Assembly: GCA_965247585.1 (NCBI GenBank)
Contig: CBDFHC010000003.1
Coordinates: 248,001 to 312,000 of the forward strand
From: CBDFHC01 sp965247585
GTDB lineage: Bacteria; Chloroflexota; Dehalococcoidia; Lucifugimonadales; GCA-2712585
Length of the DNA stretch: 64,000 nt
Direction of reading: 5' to 3'
The notes under the pieces are model-generated. The model was not told the origin of the DNA and did no database searches. It saw nothing but the letters and a program-made list of their open reading frames with translations. Shown here in pieces: positions 8,234 through 17,449 of the stretch. How positions within the stretch are numbered: the first letter of the stretch is position 1; every line of letters begins with the position of its first letter. Both the position numbers and the translations under genes were made by a program.

Positions 8234-8791
8234 CTATGGGGGGAGGTAGGTCAGGGCGGAGTTCAGCCCGGGCTCCTGGACTACGTCCAGCGCCTGGATG
8301 CAGTGGGACATGGCGTAGTAGTAGGTACAAACGACCAGCATGTCTATGATGGCCGGAATGCCGATCTGGTCTCGCAGGGTGTCGAAGGTGTGGTCGGAGA
8401 CCCGGTGGTGCCGCAGCAACTCCTGGACAAACTAGACCACGTTGGCGTCGCTGGGGTCCAGGCCCACGGGGGCACGGAACTCGAGTATGGCGTCGATGAC
8501 CTCATCGGATAGCCCCGCGGCCTTGGCGGAGCGCTGGTTGGCGGTCCAGATGTGGTGGCCCCCGGCCTCCCGGGCGGCGGACAGGATGGCCAGGTATTTG
8601 ACTCGCTTGTCCAGCGGTGTCTCGACCCGGGCGTAGACACCGAGCTGCGCCAGCTTTCCGGCGGCGACGGGGTTGTTGAGCAAGGCGGCCCAGTTGTGGG
8701 CCACTCCGCCCCGGGATCCGGCTATCTGGTCCCAGGCGTCTTGGCCTCCCGGGGTCAGGTTTTCGCGTTCAACGAAGGGTACTCTAGGCAT
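8234..8791 (-). pseudogene. carboxymuconolactone decarboxylase-like gene with an in-frame amber codon
   Basis: Two pieces in one frame, 8791-8432 and 8431-8234, together give a 185-residue protein of the carboxymuconolactone decarboxylase/AhpD-like family. The first reads MPRVPFVERENLTPGGQDAWD, then RVKYLAILSAAREAGGHHIWTANQ; the second continues FVQELLRHHRVSDHTFDTLRDQIG and CTYYYAMSHCIQALDV, exactly where the family helix continues. A single TAG at 8434-8432 splits it, at a position likely to be Tyr, Gln or Trp in relatives. There is no frameshift. Start ATG 8791 follows GGGAGGG. Interpretations are a recent nonsense mutation, a sequencing error, or suppressor read-through, of which the first two are simplest. 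It lies just downstream of the class III aminotransferase on the same strand (55 bp spacing). Confidence 0.75.
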
Positions 8792-8846
8792 TTTCCCTCC
8801 CGGCGGGGTGAAGGGGGTGGGCGGTGGGCTGGACTGGAAAGCCGCG

Positions 8847-10220
8847 CTAGAGCTGGGCTTCCAACTGGCTCAGGATCTGGTCTACGTGGTCGACCAGGTA
8901 GTCTATCTCGTCGGAGGTGACGTTGAGGGGAGGGGCCAGGGCGATGATGTCACCGCCGCGGCCCAGGAGGCCGTGCTCGTTCATCAGGGCGTTGACCTTG
9001 GGGCCTAGCCCGGCTGATTTTGGGAAAGGCTGGCGCGTGTCCCGGTCCTGCACCAACTCCAGGGCGGCCAGCAGTCCCATGCCGCCGCGGACGTCGCCGA
9101 CTATGCGGTGCTCGTATAGGGGTTGTAGCTTTTCGAAGAGGTAGTCGCCCATTCTGGCGGAGTTCTGGACAATGCCCTCGCCCTCCATGATGTCCAGCGT
9201 GGCGATGGCCGCGGCGCAGACGGGTGGGTTGCCGCCGAAGGTCATGAGGTGGGCGAAGGTGGCGGAATCGCCGCCGATGAAGGCGTCGGCGACGTGTTTC
9301 CCCGCGATCGCCGCGCCAATGGGGAGGTAGCCTCCGGTGAGGGCTTTGGCCACGGTGAAGATGTCCGGCTGAACGTTCCAGTTCTCCGTGGCAAACATAG
9401 TGCCCGTGCGGCCAAAGCCGGTGATGACCTCGTCACAGATCATGAGCACGCCGTGGCGGTCACAGATTTCGCGGATGGTGGGCCAGTAGTCCTGGTGAGG
9501 CACGTGGATGCCTGCCGCGACGGAGATGGGCTCGCCGATGAAGGCGGCCACCGTGGCGGGACCCTCGGCGACTATGGCGCGGTCTACGTCACGGGCGCAC
9601 TCCAGGTTGCAGCCGCCCCGGTCTGAGCAGTAGACGCAGCGGTACTGGTTGGGCTGGGTCACGTGGACATTGCCGGGCATCAGCGGTCCGAAGTTGGTGG
9701 GAGGGTTGATGCCCCCGCCACCCAGGCCCATGCAGGCGTAGGTGGCCCCGTGGTAAGAGCCGCGGCGGCTGATGACCTTCCATCGGGCCCCCTGGCCGTT
9801 GTTGAAGTGGTAGTTCTTGGCCATCTTGAGCGCGGTCTCGTTGGCCTCCGCGCCGCCGCTCACGAAATAGATGCGCGAGTCCTTGTCCGGCGCCAGGGAT
9901 GCGACTCTTGCGGCAAGCTGCACCGTTATAGGGCTGACCGTGCCGCCGGGGGAGAAGCTGATCTCCTGCATCTGTTGGTAGACCGCATCGGCGATCTCCT
10001 TGCGTCCATGGCCAATGTTCTTGAGCCAGAGGCCCGAGATAACGTCGAACCACTGCTTGCCTTCGGCGTCCTCCACCCAGACGCCGTGGCCCTTGGTGAC
10101 CACCTTAACGCCGGTGTCGTCTGACATGTTGCCGGCCTGGCGGGCGTGGGGCCAGAAGTGGGCGGCGCCCTGCTGCTTAAGCTCCTCTATTTGCTCGCCG
10201 GTGAGTCTGGTAGAGACCAT
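8847..10220 (-). CDS. class III PLP-dependent aminotransferase
   Basis: 457 residues of the omega-amino acid:pyruvate/aspartate aminotransferase (class III) family. Landmarks are FDVISGLWLKNIGHGRKEI, FVSGGAEANETALKMAKNYH, SRRGSYHGATYACM, LMICDEVITGFGRTG (Asp contacting PLP) and TVAKALTGGYLPIG with the Schiff-base lysine. An insert CVYCSDRGGCNLEC (C-x2-C-x5-C-x3-C) around residue 200 resembles the Cys cluster seen in taurine- and beta-alanine-type members. The ATG at 10220 has a near-perfect GGAGGTGA 7 bases upstream; upstream in-frame sequence is repeat DNA and is excluded. The substrate is probably an omega-amino acid or amine, but this is inference. Confidence 0.9.
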   Translation of the reverse strand: MVSTRLTGEQIEELKQQGAAHFWPHARQAGNMSDDTGVKVVTKGHGVWVEDAEGKQWFDVISGLWLKNIGHGRKEIADAVYQQMQEISFSPGGTVSPITVQLAARVASLAPDKDSRIYFVSGGAEANETALKMAKNYHFNNGQGARWKVISRRGSYHGATYACMGLGGGGINPPTNFGPLMPGNVHVTQPNQYRCVYCSDRGGCNLECARDVDRAIVAEGPATVAAFIGEPISVAAGIHVPHQDYWPTIREICDRHGVLMICDEVITGFGRTGTMFATENWNVQPDIFTVAKALTGGYLPIGAAIAGKHVADAFIGGDSATFAHLMTFGGNPPVCAAAIATLDIMEGEGIVQNSARMGDYLFEKLQPLYEHRIVGDVRGGMGLLAALELVQDRDTRQPFPKSAGLGPKVNALMNEHGLLGRGGDIIALAPPLNVTSDEIDYLVDHVDQILSQLEAQL

Positions 10221-10289
10221 GGTATTCACCTCCGCCGATTGGGACGGGGGGATGGTACCACCGACCCCGGAAATGGGGAAGGGTTGCAA

Positions 10290-10500
10290 CGAAAATAACG
10301 GAAACCGGCATTCTGGAGGGCGCTCCCTGCGCACAACAAATATCAACCGCACGGGAACGTGCAGTCCTCCGGACGCGGATGGGTTCCTTGCCGGGAGTCT
10401 GAGGGTGTCCTTCAGAAATTGTCTTAAAGAATCCCTTAAGGGAGGGTAGGCGGGCACCGCCAACCTGTGATTCACTTTCCGTTCCAGCGGTATTTCCGTG
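10290..10500 (+). repeat. Interspersed repeat copy C
   Basis: The 386-bp divergent spacer between the aminotransferase and MFS genes contains a plus-strand copy: GCGCACAACAAATATCAACC, a GGAACGTGCAG segment, the central hairpin TCTGAGGG-TGT-CCTTCAGA (one G-T pair) near 10400, then GGGCACCGCCAACC. Downstream of the repeat, at 10547-10552, is a TATAAT that may be the -10 of the MFS gene; no convincing -35 was seen. Confidence 0.7.
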
Positions 10501-10606
10501 GCCTTTACAGGTTATCCTCACAACAGGTAAGGACGCGCGCCGGACGTATAATGGGGCGGTTTGCTTCCGGCGAGGATGGTGGAGCGGTGTTGTCTACAGC
10601 GTAACC

Positions 10607-11839
10607 GTGCCAATTTTAAGGATACTTACCGGCCAGGCCCAATGGGCGCGTTCCCTTCAATACCGGGACTTTCGGGTTTTGTGGGCGTCCACCGCGCTCT
10701 ATTCCATGGCGATGGGGATGGAGCAGCTGGCTATGTCATGGCTGATCTTCGACATGACGGCCTCGCCGTTGTGGGTGGGAGTGGCTATAGCGGCAAGGAT
10801 GGCGCCGAACTTTTTCCTGGGGATTATAGCGGGGGCCTTGGCGGACTGGCTGGACCGGAGGGTGCTGCTGCCGTTCGTCACGGTGGTGGGGAGCGTGTTT
10901 GCGGGGGCGATGGCGGCGCTGTTGCTGATGGGCTCGGCGGAACCTTGGCACGTGGTGGCGCTGGCGGCCGGGAGCGGCAGCGCCATGGCGTTTGTAATGA
11001 CCATGCGCCAGGCCTATGCGTTCGACATTGTGGGGCCGCGGCTGGCGCTGAATGGGCTGGCGCTGAACACGGTGGCCATGCAGGCCGGTGGGATTGTGGG
11101 GGGTCTGGCGGCGGGGGTGCTGATCAACTTGGTAGGAGTAGGGACGCAGTACGTGGTGGTGGCGGGCGGGTATGTTGCGGCAGGGGTGGTGCTGCTGTTG
11201 GTGGGGAAAGCGGCGCAGGCGTCGTTGCCGCGGAGGGAGCCGGTGATGAGCAGCCTGAAGGGGGCGGTGCGGCTGATTCGAGGGAACCGGACGATATTTA
11301 CGTTGATGTGCATGGTGGCGGCGACGGAAACGCTGGGGTTTAGCCAGCTAACGCTGCTGCCGGTGTTCGCAACGGATGTATTGGAAGTGGGGCCGGTGGG
11401 TCTGGGGGCGATGAACGCGGCGCGGCAAGCGGGAGGGATGGTGGGGCTGATGGCGCTGGCTGGACTGGGAAATTACCGTCGTAAGGGGATGCTGTTATTC
11501 GTAACAAACGGGCTGGTGGGACTTGGGCAGATGGTGTTCTACCTGACGCCGGACCTGCTTACTTTTCTGCTGGTGCTGGCGGCGGTGAACGGCTGCTTGA
11601 TGGCGGCGGACACGCTGTACAAGACGTTGATGCAAGAGAACGTGCCGAACGAAGAGCGGGGAAGGGCCATGGGAAGCTGGATACTGAGCATAGGGGTGGC
11701 GCCGGTAGGTCACATTGGGATAGGAGGGGTGGCCGGGGCGCTGACCGCGCCGGTGGCCTTCGTGATTTTTGGCGGGACCATGGCGGTGGCCACCGTGGCA
11801 TCGGCGCTGGGGATGGGGAGGATTCGGCGGTTGGAGTAG
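10607..11839 (+). CDS. MFS transporter
   Basis: 410 residues with about 12 hydrophobic segments. The N-terminus LQYRDFRVLWASTALYSMAMGMEQLAMSWLIFDMT and the following LGIIAGALADWLDRRVLLP (loop 2-3 motif GxLaDrxxRr) are typical of the MFS class formerly grouped with enterobactin exporter EntS. The GTG at 10607 is the first usable start. It is an inner-membrane secondary transporter, most likely a drug or metabolite exporter; the substrate is unknown. A TATAAT lies 55 bp upstream. A second MFS protein at 29451 is only distantly similar. Confidence 0.85.
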   Translation: MPILRILTGQAQWARSLQYRDFRVLWASTALYSMAMGMEQLAMSWLIFDMTASPLWVGVAIAARMAPNFFLGIIAGALADWLDRRVLLPFVTVVGSVFAGAMAALLLMGSAEPWHVVALAAGSGSAMAFVMTMRQAYAFDIVGPRLALNGLALNTVAMQAGGIVGGLAAGVLINLVGVGTQYVVVAGGYVAAGVVLLLVGKAAQASLPRREPVMSSLKGAVRLIRGNRTIFTLMCMVAATETLGFSQLTLLPVFATDVLEVGPVGLGAMNAARQAGGMVGLMALAGLGNYRRKGMLLFVTNGLVGLGQMVFYLTPDLLTFLLVLAAVNGCLMAADTLYKTLMQENVPNEERGRAMGSWILSIGVAPVGHIGIGGVAGALTAPVAFVIFGGTMAVATVASALGMGRIRRLE

Positions 11840-11844
11840 GGGGT

Positions 11845-11960
11845 CTTCTGGTCTGAGGGGGCACCCTCAGACTCCCGCTCCCGATTCATCCGCAGATTCA
11901 TTGGGATGCCGGAACTACGGCCCTCTACAGAAAGATGGCGCGAAGCGCCCTCTGGACTCC
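11845..11960 (-). repeat. Interspersed repeat copy D (partial)
   Basis: Just after the MFS stop is an inverted partial copy: TCTGAGGGGGCACCCTCAGA (a hairpin variant with a 4-base loop) followed by the GGCGCGAAGCGCC hairpin and CTCTGGACTCCCCC module. The remaining spacer up to 12085 carries a TATAAT at 12034-12039 that could serve the amidohydrolase, without a clear -35. Confidence 0.6.
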
Positions 11961-12085
11961 CCCTATATATTGGGTTGGAATACGTAGGAGGGTTGCTCGC
12001 TCCGGTGTGGAAGGTCCCGTTGACCCGCAAGGCTATAATCGGGTCTGTTGGATTTGAAGGGGCAGAGAAACCCTGGGAGGCGATG

Positions 12086-13204
12086 ATGGCTAAGAACGGG
12101 TTCAAGATTCTCGATAGCGATATGCACGTGCTGGAGCCGGCGGACCTGTGGCAAAGGTACATTGACCCGGAGTTCAGGGACCGGGCGCCGCGGGGTCTGC
12201 TCAGGTCGCCGTTGGAGGTGGGCGTTGAGCTGGAAGGCAAGAATTTAGGGCTGGAGGGGAAGGGTTGGGAGAGCCTTCGCCAGGTGTATAACAGCGAGGA
12301 ATCGGTGTACGCCGAGGATATAGCGCGGGGGTTCGACCCGCAGACGCAGTTGAACGCCATGGACCGGGAGGGGGTAGACCTGGCGGTGCTGTTCCCGTCC
12401 CGGGGGCTGTTCGCCAACAGCTTTGAGGGGATTGACTCGCGGTTCTCTGACGCCATCGCCCGGGCGTACAACAACTGGATGACCGACTTCTGTAACCAGG
12501 GCGACCCCAGCAGGATGTTTGGCGCGGCGCTGCTGCCGTTCCAGGACGTGGCGCTTTCGGTGAAGGAGGCGCACCGGGCTGTTACGGAGCTGGGACACAA
12601 GACGGTGTTCCTCCGCGCCGCCTCGCCGTCTAAGGGAGTCTACTACCACCAGCCGGAGTTCGAGCCGCTGTTCGCCGAGATCCAGGAGCTGGGAGTGCCC
12701 ATCGTTTTCCACGAAGGCATACCGTCGCACATACCCTCGGTGACGGCGGGCCGGTTCGCGAACTCCGAGGCGACGCTGCTGAAGATTGCGTTCACCATGG
12801 AGCCTATGATGGCGGTGAATGCCATGACGCTGGGCGGGGTGCTGGAGCGGTTTCCCGACTTGAAGGTTGGGTTCCTGGAGGGGAACGGCTCGTGGCTGCC
12901 CTTCTTGCTGTGGCGGTTGGACGAGATTTTCGAGTACACCGGCCGGGGCGAGTACCCGGAGCTTACGAAGAAGCCCAGCGAGTGCTTCGCGGGGAACTGT
13001 TTTGTATCGTGCGACGCGGACGAGACGCCCATCAAGCACGCCATTGACGCCATGGGCGACGAGCACTACGTCTTCTCCACGGACTACCCGCACGCGGACT
13101 CCAAGTACCCGGAGGCGGTGGAAACCTTCCTGGATATGCCCATCACCGAGGATAACAAGCGGCACATCCTGTGGGACAACTGCGCCCGGCTGTACGGGAT
13201 GTAG
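12086..13204 (+). CDS. metal-dependent amidohydrolase (amidohydrolase 2 / ACMSD-like)
   Basis: 372 residues of the TIM-barrel amidohydrolase-2 family. The first metal motif is modified: ILDSDMHVLEP (D-x-H at residues 10-12), followed by HEGIPSHIPS with a ligand His near residue 211, LEGNGSWLPFLLWR near 271 and the catalytic Asp in FSTDYPHADSKYPE near 331. The start is the second of two adjacent ATGs (12083, 12086), with GGGAGG 5 bases upstream; upstream in-frame codons run into repeat DNA and are rejected. Enzymes of this family hydrolyse or decarboxylate aromatic and cyclic compounds in the cytoplasm; this subfamily is common in aromatic-degrading bacteria. The substrate is unknown. Confidence 0.85.
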   Translation: MAKNGFKILDSDMHVLEPADLWQRYIDPEFRDRAPRGLLRSPLEVGVELEGKNLGLEGKGWESLRQVYNSEESVYAEDIARGFDPQTQLNAMDREGVDLAVLFPSRGLFANSFEGIDSRFSDAIARAYNNWMTDFCNQGDPSRMFGAALLPFQDVALSVKEAHRAVTELGHKTVFLRAASPSKGVYYHQPEFEPLFAEIQELGVPIVFHEGIPSHIPSVTAGRFANSEATLLKIAFTMEPMMAVNAMTLGGVLERFPDLKVGFLEGNGSWLPFLLWRLDEIFEYTGRGEYPELTKKPSECFAGNCFVSCDADETPIKHAIDAMGDEHYVFSTDYPHADSKYPEAVETFLDMPITEDNKRHILWDNCARLYGM

Positions 13205-13211
13205 GCGCGCG

Positions 13212-13560
13212 GGATGCCTCAAAAATAGATAAATCGTCCCTTGAAGGATACCCAGCGAGGGGGAGTCCAGAGGGGGTTGTTCCCTTCTGGCGGGAGTCTG
13301 AGGGTGTCCCTCATAAAAACTTTTTAAAACCTTTCTGGGTGGGTGGGTGGGAACCGCCAACCTTCGATTTGTAGCCCTTAGGAGCGCCCAACCTTCGCCC
13401 TGGCTGAGGGGCACCGAAATAGTTCATCCTGCTTACAGTTGGAATCTCCACCCTGACTTTTCAACCTCCGCCGGCGCCGGTATCAACCGGCATGCGGGAT
13501 TCTCCCGAACATAGCCCAGCGCGGCCTTTGAAATACGCCCCGCTGCGCACAATCAACACT
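13212..13560 (+). repeat. Interspersed repeat copy E
   Basis: This convergent spacer (13205-13586) is almost entirely repeat. In order it shows ATAGATAAATCGTCCCTTGA, GGGGGAGTCCAGAGGGGG, the central hairpin TCTGAGGG-TGT-CCCTCATA, AAAACCTTTCTGGG, a GGTGGG-rich run with a GGGAACCGCCAACC element, TTTGTAGCCCTTAGGAGC, ACCGAAATAGTTCATCCTGC, then a CCGG-CATGCGGGATTCTCCCG module. It is among the most complete copies. Confidence 0.8.
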
Positions 13561-13586
13561 GACCGCACCCTCCTGACCGCCTATCC

Positions 13587-14945
13587 CTACTCAAACACCC
13601 CGTTGATGGCGTGCTCCGCGATCTCCTCGTCGGAGAGGCCCAGCAGCTCTTTGAGGACCAAGTTTTGGTGCTGACCCAGCGTTGGGCCTCCTTGCCGGGG
13701 GCCGCCGTTCGAGGCAGAGAGGCGGTAGGGAGGCCCTTCCACTGTCACGGTGGCGGGGACGTGGCCGCCGGTGCGGCTGGCATTGGGCGCTCCATCCCCC
13801 GGCCCTCCGCCTTCCCCAGTGGCGATTGGGCCGGGGACGCCGGGAATAGCATCTCCGGTTGACATAAACCAGTCCGGGACGCTGCCGGGGATGCGGCGGT
13901 AGAATCCCCGGTCCCGGAGCTGCGGGTCGTTGTCCACCAAGTCCCGGCCGGTCTGCACGACCCCGGCTGCGACCCCCGCATCTTGGAGCAACCGCATCAC
14001 CTCTTCGGCGGTGTGCTGACGGGTCCAGGACTCCACCAGCGGGTCCAGCGCGTCGGCGTGGCGGTGCCGGGCTTCCGCGCTGGCGAATTCAGGCTTCTGG
14101 CACCAGGGCGGGTTGCCGACGGCGTCGACGAAGGCCAGCCATTCGTCCTCCGTGAATACGGTGATGGCAACCCAACGTTCGTCGCCGCGGCAGCGGTAGG
14201 CGCCGTGGGGCGCGGCGGTGGAGTGGGGGAGGCAGTTGCCGCCGCGCTGGATTGCGTCGGCTTTTTTGTTGACCGTGAGCTCCAGGAACAGGGGTCCGAG
14301 CAGGGAGGACATGGTCTCGAACTGAGAGAGGTCCACCATCTGGCCCCGGCCGGTGCGGGCGCGGTGCAGCAGGGCCAGGAGAACGCCTTGGGCCCCGGCC
14401 ATGCCGCCGGTGGCGTCGGAGTAGGCGCTGGCGGGGCCGCTGGGGTCGGTTTCCGGGAAGCCTGTGAGCTCGGTGAACCCGGACCAGGCCTGGAGCGTCT
14501 GTCCGTAGCTGACGTACTCCTTCCAGACACCGGTGCGGCCCATGGCGGACATGCTGAGCATGATGATGTCCGGCTTGATCTTTCGAAGGCTGGGGTAGTC
14601 CATGCCCCAGGCGGGCATGACGCGGCTGGAGAAGTTCTCGGCGACGACGTCAGATATTCGGACCAGCCGTTTGGCCAGGTCCAGGCCGCCGGGGGTGCGC
14701 ATGTTGAGGGTGACCGAGAGCTTGCCCGCGTTCCAGTTGTGCCGCTGGCCCACGCCGATGGTGGTGCGCGGGATGGGGCCGCCGGCTATGGATAATGCCT
14801 GAGAGGACTCGATCTTGATAACCTGGGCGCCCTGGTCCGCCAGGATACGGGTGGCGGACGGTCCGGCGTGAATCCAGGTGAAGTCTATGACCCTGATGCC
14901 TTCCAGGGGGAGGGGCGTGGCGGTAGAGGGGGCCGGGCAGGTCAT
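13587..14945 (-). CDS. CaiB/BaiF (class III) CoA-transferase
   Basis: 452 residues of the formyl-CoA transferase-like family. It opens LEGIRVIDFTWIHAGPSATRILADQGAQVIKIES (the CoA-binding N-terminus) and has RGQMVDLSQFETMSSLLGP, where the Asp after GQMV (about residue 180) is the expected acyl-anhydride-forming residue. Family members swap CoA between carboxylic acids without a free intermediate. The ATG at 14945 overlaps the stop of the upstream CoA-transferase gene by 4 bases (ATGA), so translation is coupled. The two proteins are diverged paralogues and might form a heteromeric enzyme or serve two substrates. Upstream in-frame sequence belongs to the neighbouring gene. Confidence 0.9.
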   Translation of the reverse strand: MTCPAPSTATPLPLEGIRVIDFTWIHAGPSATRILADQGAQVIKIESSQALSIAGGPIPRTTIGVGQRHNWNAGKLSVTLNMRTPGGLDLAKRLVRISDVVAENFSSRVMPAWGMDYPSLRKIKPDIIMLSMSAMGRTGVWKEYVSYGQTLQAWSGFTELTGFPETDPSGPASAYSDATGGMAGAQGVLLALLHRARTGRGQMVDLSQFETMSSLLGPLFLELTVNKKADAIQRGGNCLPHSTAAPHGAYRCRGDERWVAITVFTEDEWLAFVDAVGNPPWCQKPEFASAEARHRHADALDPLVESWTRQHTAEEVMRLLQDAGVAAGVVQTGRDLVDNDPQLRDRGFYRRIPGSVPDWFMSTGDAIPGVPGPIATGEGGGPGDGAPNASRTGGHVPATVTVEGPPYRLSASNGGPRQGGPTLGQHQNLVLKELLGLSDEEIAEHAINGVFE

Positions 14946-16174
14946 ATCACCCCCGAAGAGGACAGCGATTCGATTACGGTGGCGGTCAGGCCTAGGTCGT
15001 CGCCGTATACGCTGTCGTTGTGCTGGCCGACCTTCGGCGCGGTGTGGCGTAGCTTCCAGGGGGAGAGCGTGAGGCGGTAGGGCGCGCCGGGGTAGGTGGC
15101 CCGGGCGTCCAGTTCCGGGTGCTCGACGGTTTGGAAAAAGCCGCGGTCCCGGAGCTGAGGGTAGTCCAGCAACTCCTGGGGGCGCGACGCCGGGCCGAAG
15201 GGGTGGTGCCGCGATTGGCCCCACCCGGTGATCTCGTCGCGGGTATGGAGCATGGCCCACCGGCTGATGACCCTTTCAATGTGCTCGGAGTGCTGCTCGC
15301 GGACCAGGAAGACGTCGTCGTACATGGGGTCCAATAGGTTTTCCACCATGCCGTCCTCGGCCATCCAGGCGCGGAGGTCGTCCCAGGCGCGGCGGTTCGG
15401 GGTGGTGATGCTGACATAACCGTCCTTGCACTTCCACGTGGCGATGAAGCGGCCCGCGTGCCGGAAACCGCACCTCTCGGCGGGAATGCCCTGGTAAAGG
15501 TAGGTGATGCCGACGTGTTCCGTGGTGGCGGCGACGGATTCCTGCATTGAGACGTCTATGAGCTGGCCCGCGCCGGTGTGGTGACGCTGGTACAGGGCTA
15601 ACAACCCGGCTATGAAGGCACGGTTGGACGTGGTGTGGTATGCCTGTTCGCCCCAGAGGCGGGTGGGAGGCGTGTGGGGCCAGCCGGTGGCGTACATGTA
15701 GCCGCCCATAGCGAAGCCCACCAGGTCAGAGGCTTTGTAGTCCCGGTATGGGCCGGTGCTACCGAAGGGGGTGACGGAGAGGTAAACCAGGCCGGGGTTC
15801 TCCTGGGAGAGCGCGGCATAAGATAGGCCCAGGGAGTCCATGTGGCCGGGAGGGAACGTCTCCAGGATGAGGTCTGACTTGGCGGCCAGGCGGCGGAACA
15901 GTCGCACGCCGCCCGGGGAGGCCATGTCCAAGGTGACGCTCTGCTTGTTGGTGTTGAAGTGGAGCCAGTGAAGGCTACGCTCCGGACCCGGGCGGTCGTC
16001 GACGAAGGGGCCGGTGTTTCGCATGGGGTCTCCCCCCGGCGGCTCAACTTTGATGACGCGGGCGCCCATGTCCGCCATGAGCTTGCCGCAGTAGACGGCC
16101 AGGGGGCCGGAGAGGTCCAGCACCTGGTATCCGGCGAGGGGTTGGTCTGGCGGTGGGTCTTGGGGTGAGGGCAT
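14942..16174 (-). CDS. CaiB/BaiF (class III) CoA-transferase
   Basis: 410 residues. N-terminus LAGYQVLDLSGPLAVYCGKLMADMGARVIKVEPPGGDPMRN, then TGPFV, a classic class III opening; catalytic Asp expected in GQLIDVSMQESVAA (about residue 199). The ATG at 16174 starts the two-gene operon; the next gene overlaps it by ATGA. Such transferases activate carboxylic acids for beta-oxidation-like catabolism. The gene is divergent from an LLM oxidoreductase at 16315 across a 140-bp spacer, suggesting shared control of one catabolic pathway, though the substrate is not evident. Confidence 0.9.
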   Translation of the reverse strand: MPSPQDPPPDQPLAGYQVLDLSGPLAVYCGKLMADMGARVIKVEPPGGDPMRNTGPFVDDRPGPERSLHWLHFNTNKQSVTLDMASPGGVRLFRRLAAKSDLILETFPPGHMDSLGLSYAALSQENPGLVYLSVTPFGSTGPYRDYKASDLVGFAMGGYMYATGWPHTPPTRLWGEQAYHTTSNRAFIAGLLALYQRHHTGAGQLIDVSMQESVAATTEHVGITYLYQGIPAERCGFRHAGRFIATWKCKDGYVSITTPNRRAWDDLRAWMAEDGMVENLLDPMYDDVFLVREQHSEHIERVISRWAMLHTRDEITGWGQSRHHPFGPASRPQELLDYPQLRDRGFFQTVEHPELDARATYPGAPYRLTLSPWKLRHTAPKVGQHNDSVYGDDLGLTATVIESLSSSGVI

Positions 16175-16237
16175 AGTGTGGATCCGGGTGACGCGGTGGA
16201 TTGTAGTGAGGGTAGGGTAGGGTTGTCGATATCTGGA

Positions 16238-16267
16238 TTGGCGGCGGTGCTGAAGCGAGCATATAAT
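16238..16267 (+). promoter_or_regulatory. Putative sigma-70 promoter for the LLM gene
   Basis: TTGGCG at 16238-16243, an 18-base spacer and a consensus TATAAT at 16262-16267, 47 bases before the ATG of the LLM oxidoreductase. It lies in the divergent spacer with the CoA-transferase operon. Confidence 0.5.
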
Positions 16268-16314
16268 CGGGTCCCGGCCGTGGATGTATAACAGTCCGCC
16301 AGCAGGAGGAGAAA

Positions 16315-17391
16315 ATGGAATTTGGCATCTTCATAATGCCCATACATTCGCCGGAGAAGCCGTTCCAGGACACGCTGAAAACGGACATGGACACGGTGGT
16401 GCTGGCGGACTCGCTGGGGGTGTCCGAGGGCTGGATCGGGGAGCACTACACCATCAAGTGGGAGCCGATTTCGGCCCCGGACCTGTTTATCGCCAAGGCC
16501 TTCGGGCTGACTGAGCGAATAAAGCTGGGCACCGGCGTGGTGCTGTTGCAGCTACACGACCCGGTCATGCTGGCGCACCGGATGGCGATGCTGGACCACC
16601 TGGGCCAGGGCAGGTTCTACTTTGGCGTGGGGACCGGGGGAGTGCCTACGGAGTTCGAGCTGTTCGGCATACCGGAGGAGGGCAGGCACGCCCGGGCAGC
16701 CGAGGTATTGGATATTGTGCTGCGGTTGTGGGAGGCGGAGGGGGAGGTGGACTACCAGGGGGAATATTTCCAGGTGAGGTCGCCGCAGCCCTGGCCGGAG
16801 GTGGGGCTGGCGCTGCACGTGAAGCCGTACACCAGGCCCCACCCACCCGTGGCGGTGGCGTGCGTGAGCCCGCATTCGGCCACGGCGGAATACGCCGGGG
16901 CCAAGGGCTGGATACCCATGAGCAGTGGCTTTTTGCATCACACGGTGTTGCCCACGCACTGGGAGGCGTACCAGAAGGGGGCTGGGTCGTCCGGCGGCAC
17001 GGCGGACCGGGGGATGTGGCGCATCGCCAGGACGGTACACGTCGCGGAGACCATGGAGCAGGCGCGATCAGAGGCGCGGAACAACGGTCTCTGGCACAGC
17101 ACCAGCCAGTACTCTCTGGTGCAGGCCATAGCGACCCGGGGGAACCACAACAGCTACCGGCCCTTGGGCGTGGAGCTGGACGAGGCGGTGTCCTTTGACT
17201 GGTTGATGGAGAACACGTGGATTGTAGGCGACCCGGCGTACTGTGTGGAGCGAATCAGAGAGCTGCACCGTCAGGTAGGCGGGTTCGGCAGCCTGCTGCT
17301 GGTGATGAACGACTGGGACCCGCCGGAGGTGGGCTTCCGTTCGCTGGAGCTGTTCATGCGAAAGGTGGCCCCGCGGTTAGAGGGGTTGTAG
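16315..17391 (+). CDS. LLM-class flavin-dependent oxidoreductase
   Basis: 358 residues of the bacterial luciferase-like family. The protein opens MEFGIFIMPIHSPEKPFQD and shows ADSLGVSEGWIGEHYTIKWEPI (EHY variant of the EHH motif), RIKLGTGVVLLQLHDPVMLAHRMAMLDHLGQGRFYFGVGTGG, the usual core for FMN-H2/F420-type binding, and a C-terminal WIVGDPAYCVERIRELHRQVGGFG. It likely hydroxylates or oxidatively cleaves an organic substrate with reduced flavin. The ATG at 16315 follows AGGAGGAG and is certain. It is divergent from two CoA-transferase genes and convergent with an amidase, a typical catabolic grouping. Confidence 0.9.
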   Translation: MEFGIFIMPIHSPEKPFQDTLKTDMDTVVLADSLGVSEGWIGEHYTIKWEPISAPDLFIAKAFGLTERIKLGTGVVLLQLHDPVMLAHRMAMLDHLGQGRFYFGVGTGGVPTEFELFGIPEEGRHARAAEVLDIVLRLWEAEGEVDYQGEYFQVRSPQPWPEVGLALHVKPYTRPHPPVAVACVSPHSATAEYAGAKGWIPMSSGFLHHTVLPTHWEAYQKGAGSSGGTADRGMWRIARTVHVAETMEQARSEARNNGLWHSTSQYSLVQAIATRGNHNSYRPLGVELDEAVSFDWLMENTWIVGDPAYCVERIRELHRQVGGFGSLLLVMNDWDPPEVGFRSLELFMRKVAPRLEGL

Positions 17392-17449
17392 AGGGGGAGG
17401 GGGTCCCTTTTGGCGGGGGGGTGATAACGGTCTCCGCGTCTAGGCCCGT

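Noticed and set aside
8432..8434. Pyrrolysine at the amber codon of the CMD-like gene
   Set aside because: No pyl gene nearby, the position is not an active-site residue, and pyrrolysine use is rare outside methylamine metabolism; a nonsense mutation is simpler.
10547..10552. TATAAT before the MFS gene as a full promoter
   Set aside because: No acceptable -35 at 16-19 bases; kept only as a possible -10.
13983..14795. Plus-strand open frame of 270 codons
   Set aside because: Shadow of the CoA-transferase gene; Gly/Val/His-rich with no motif.
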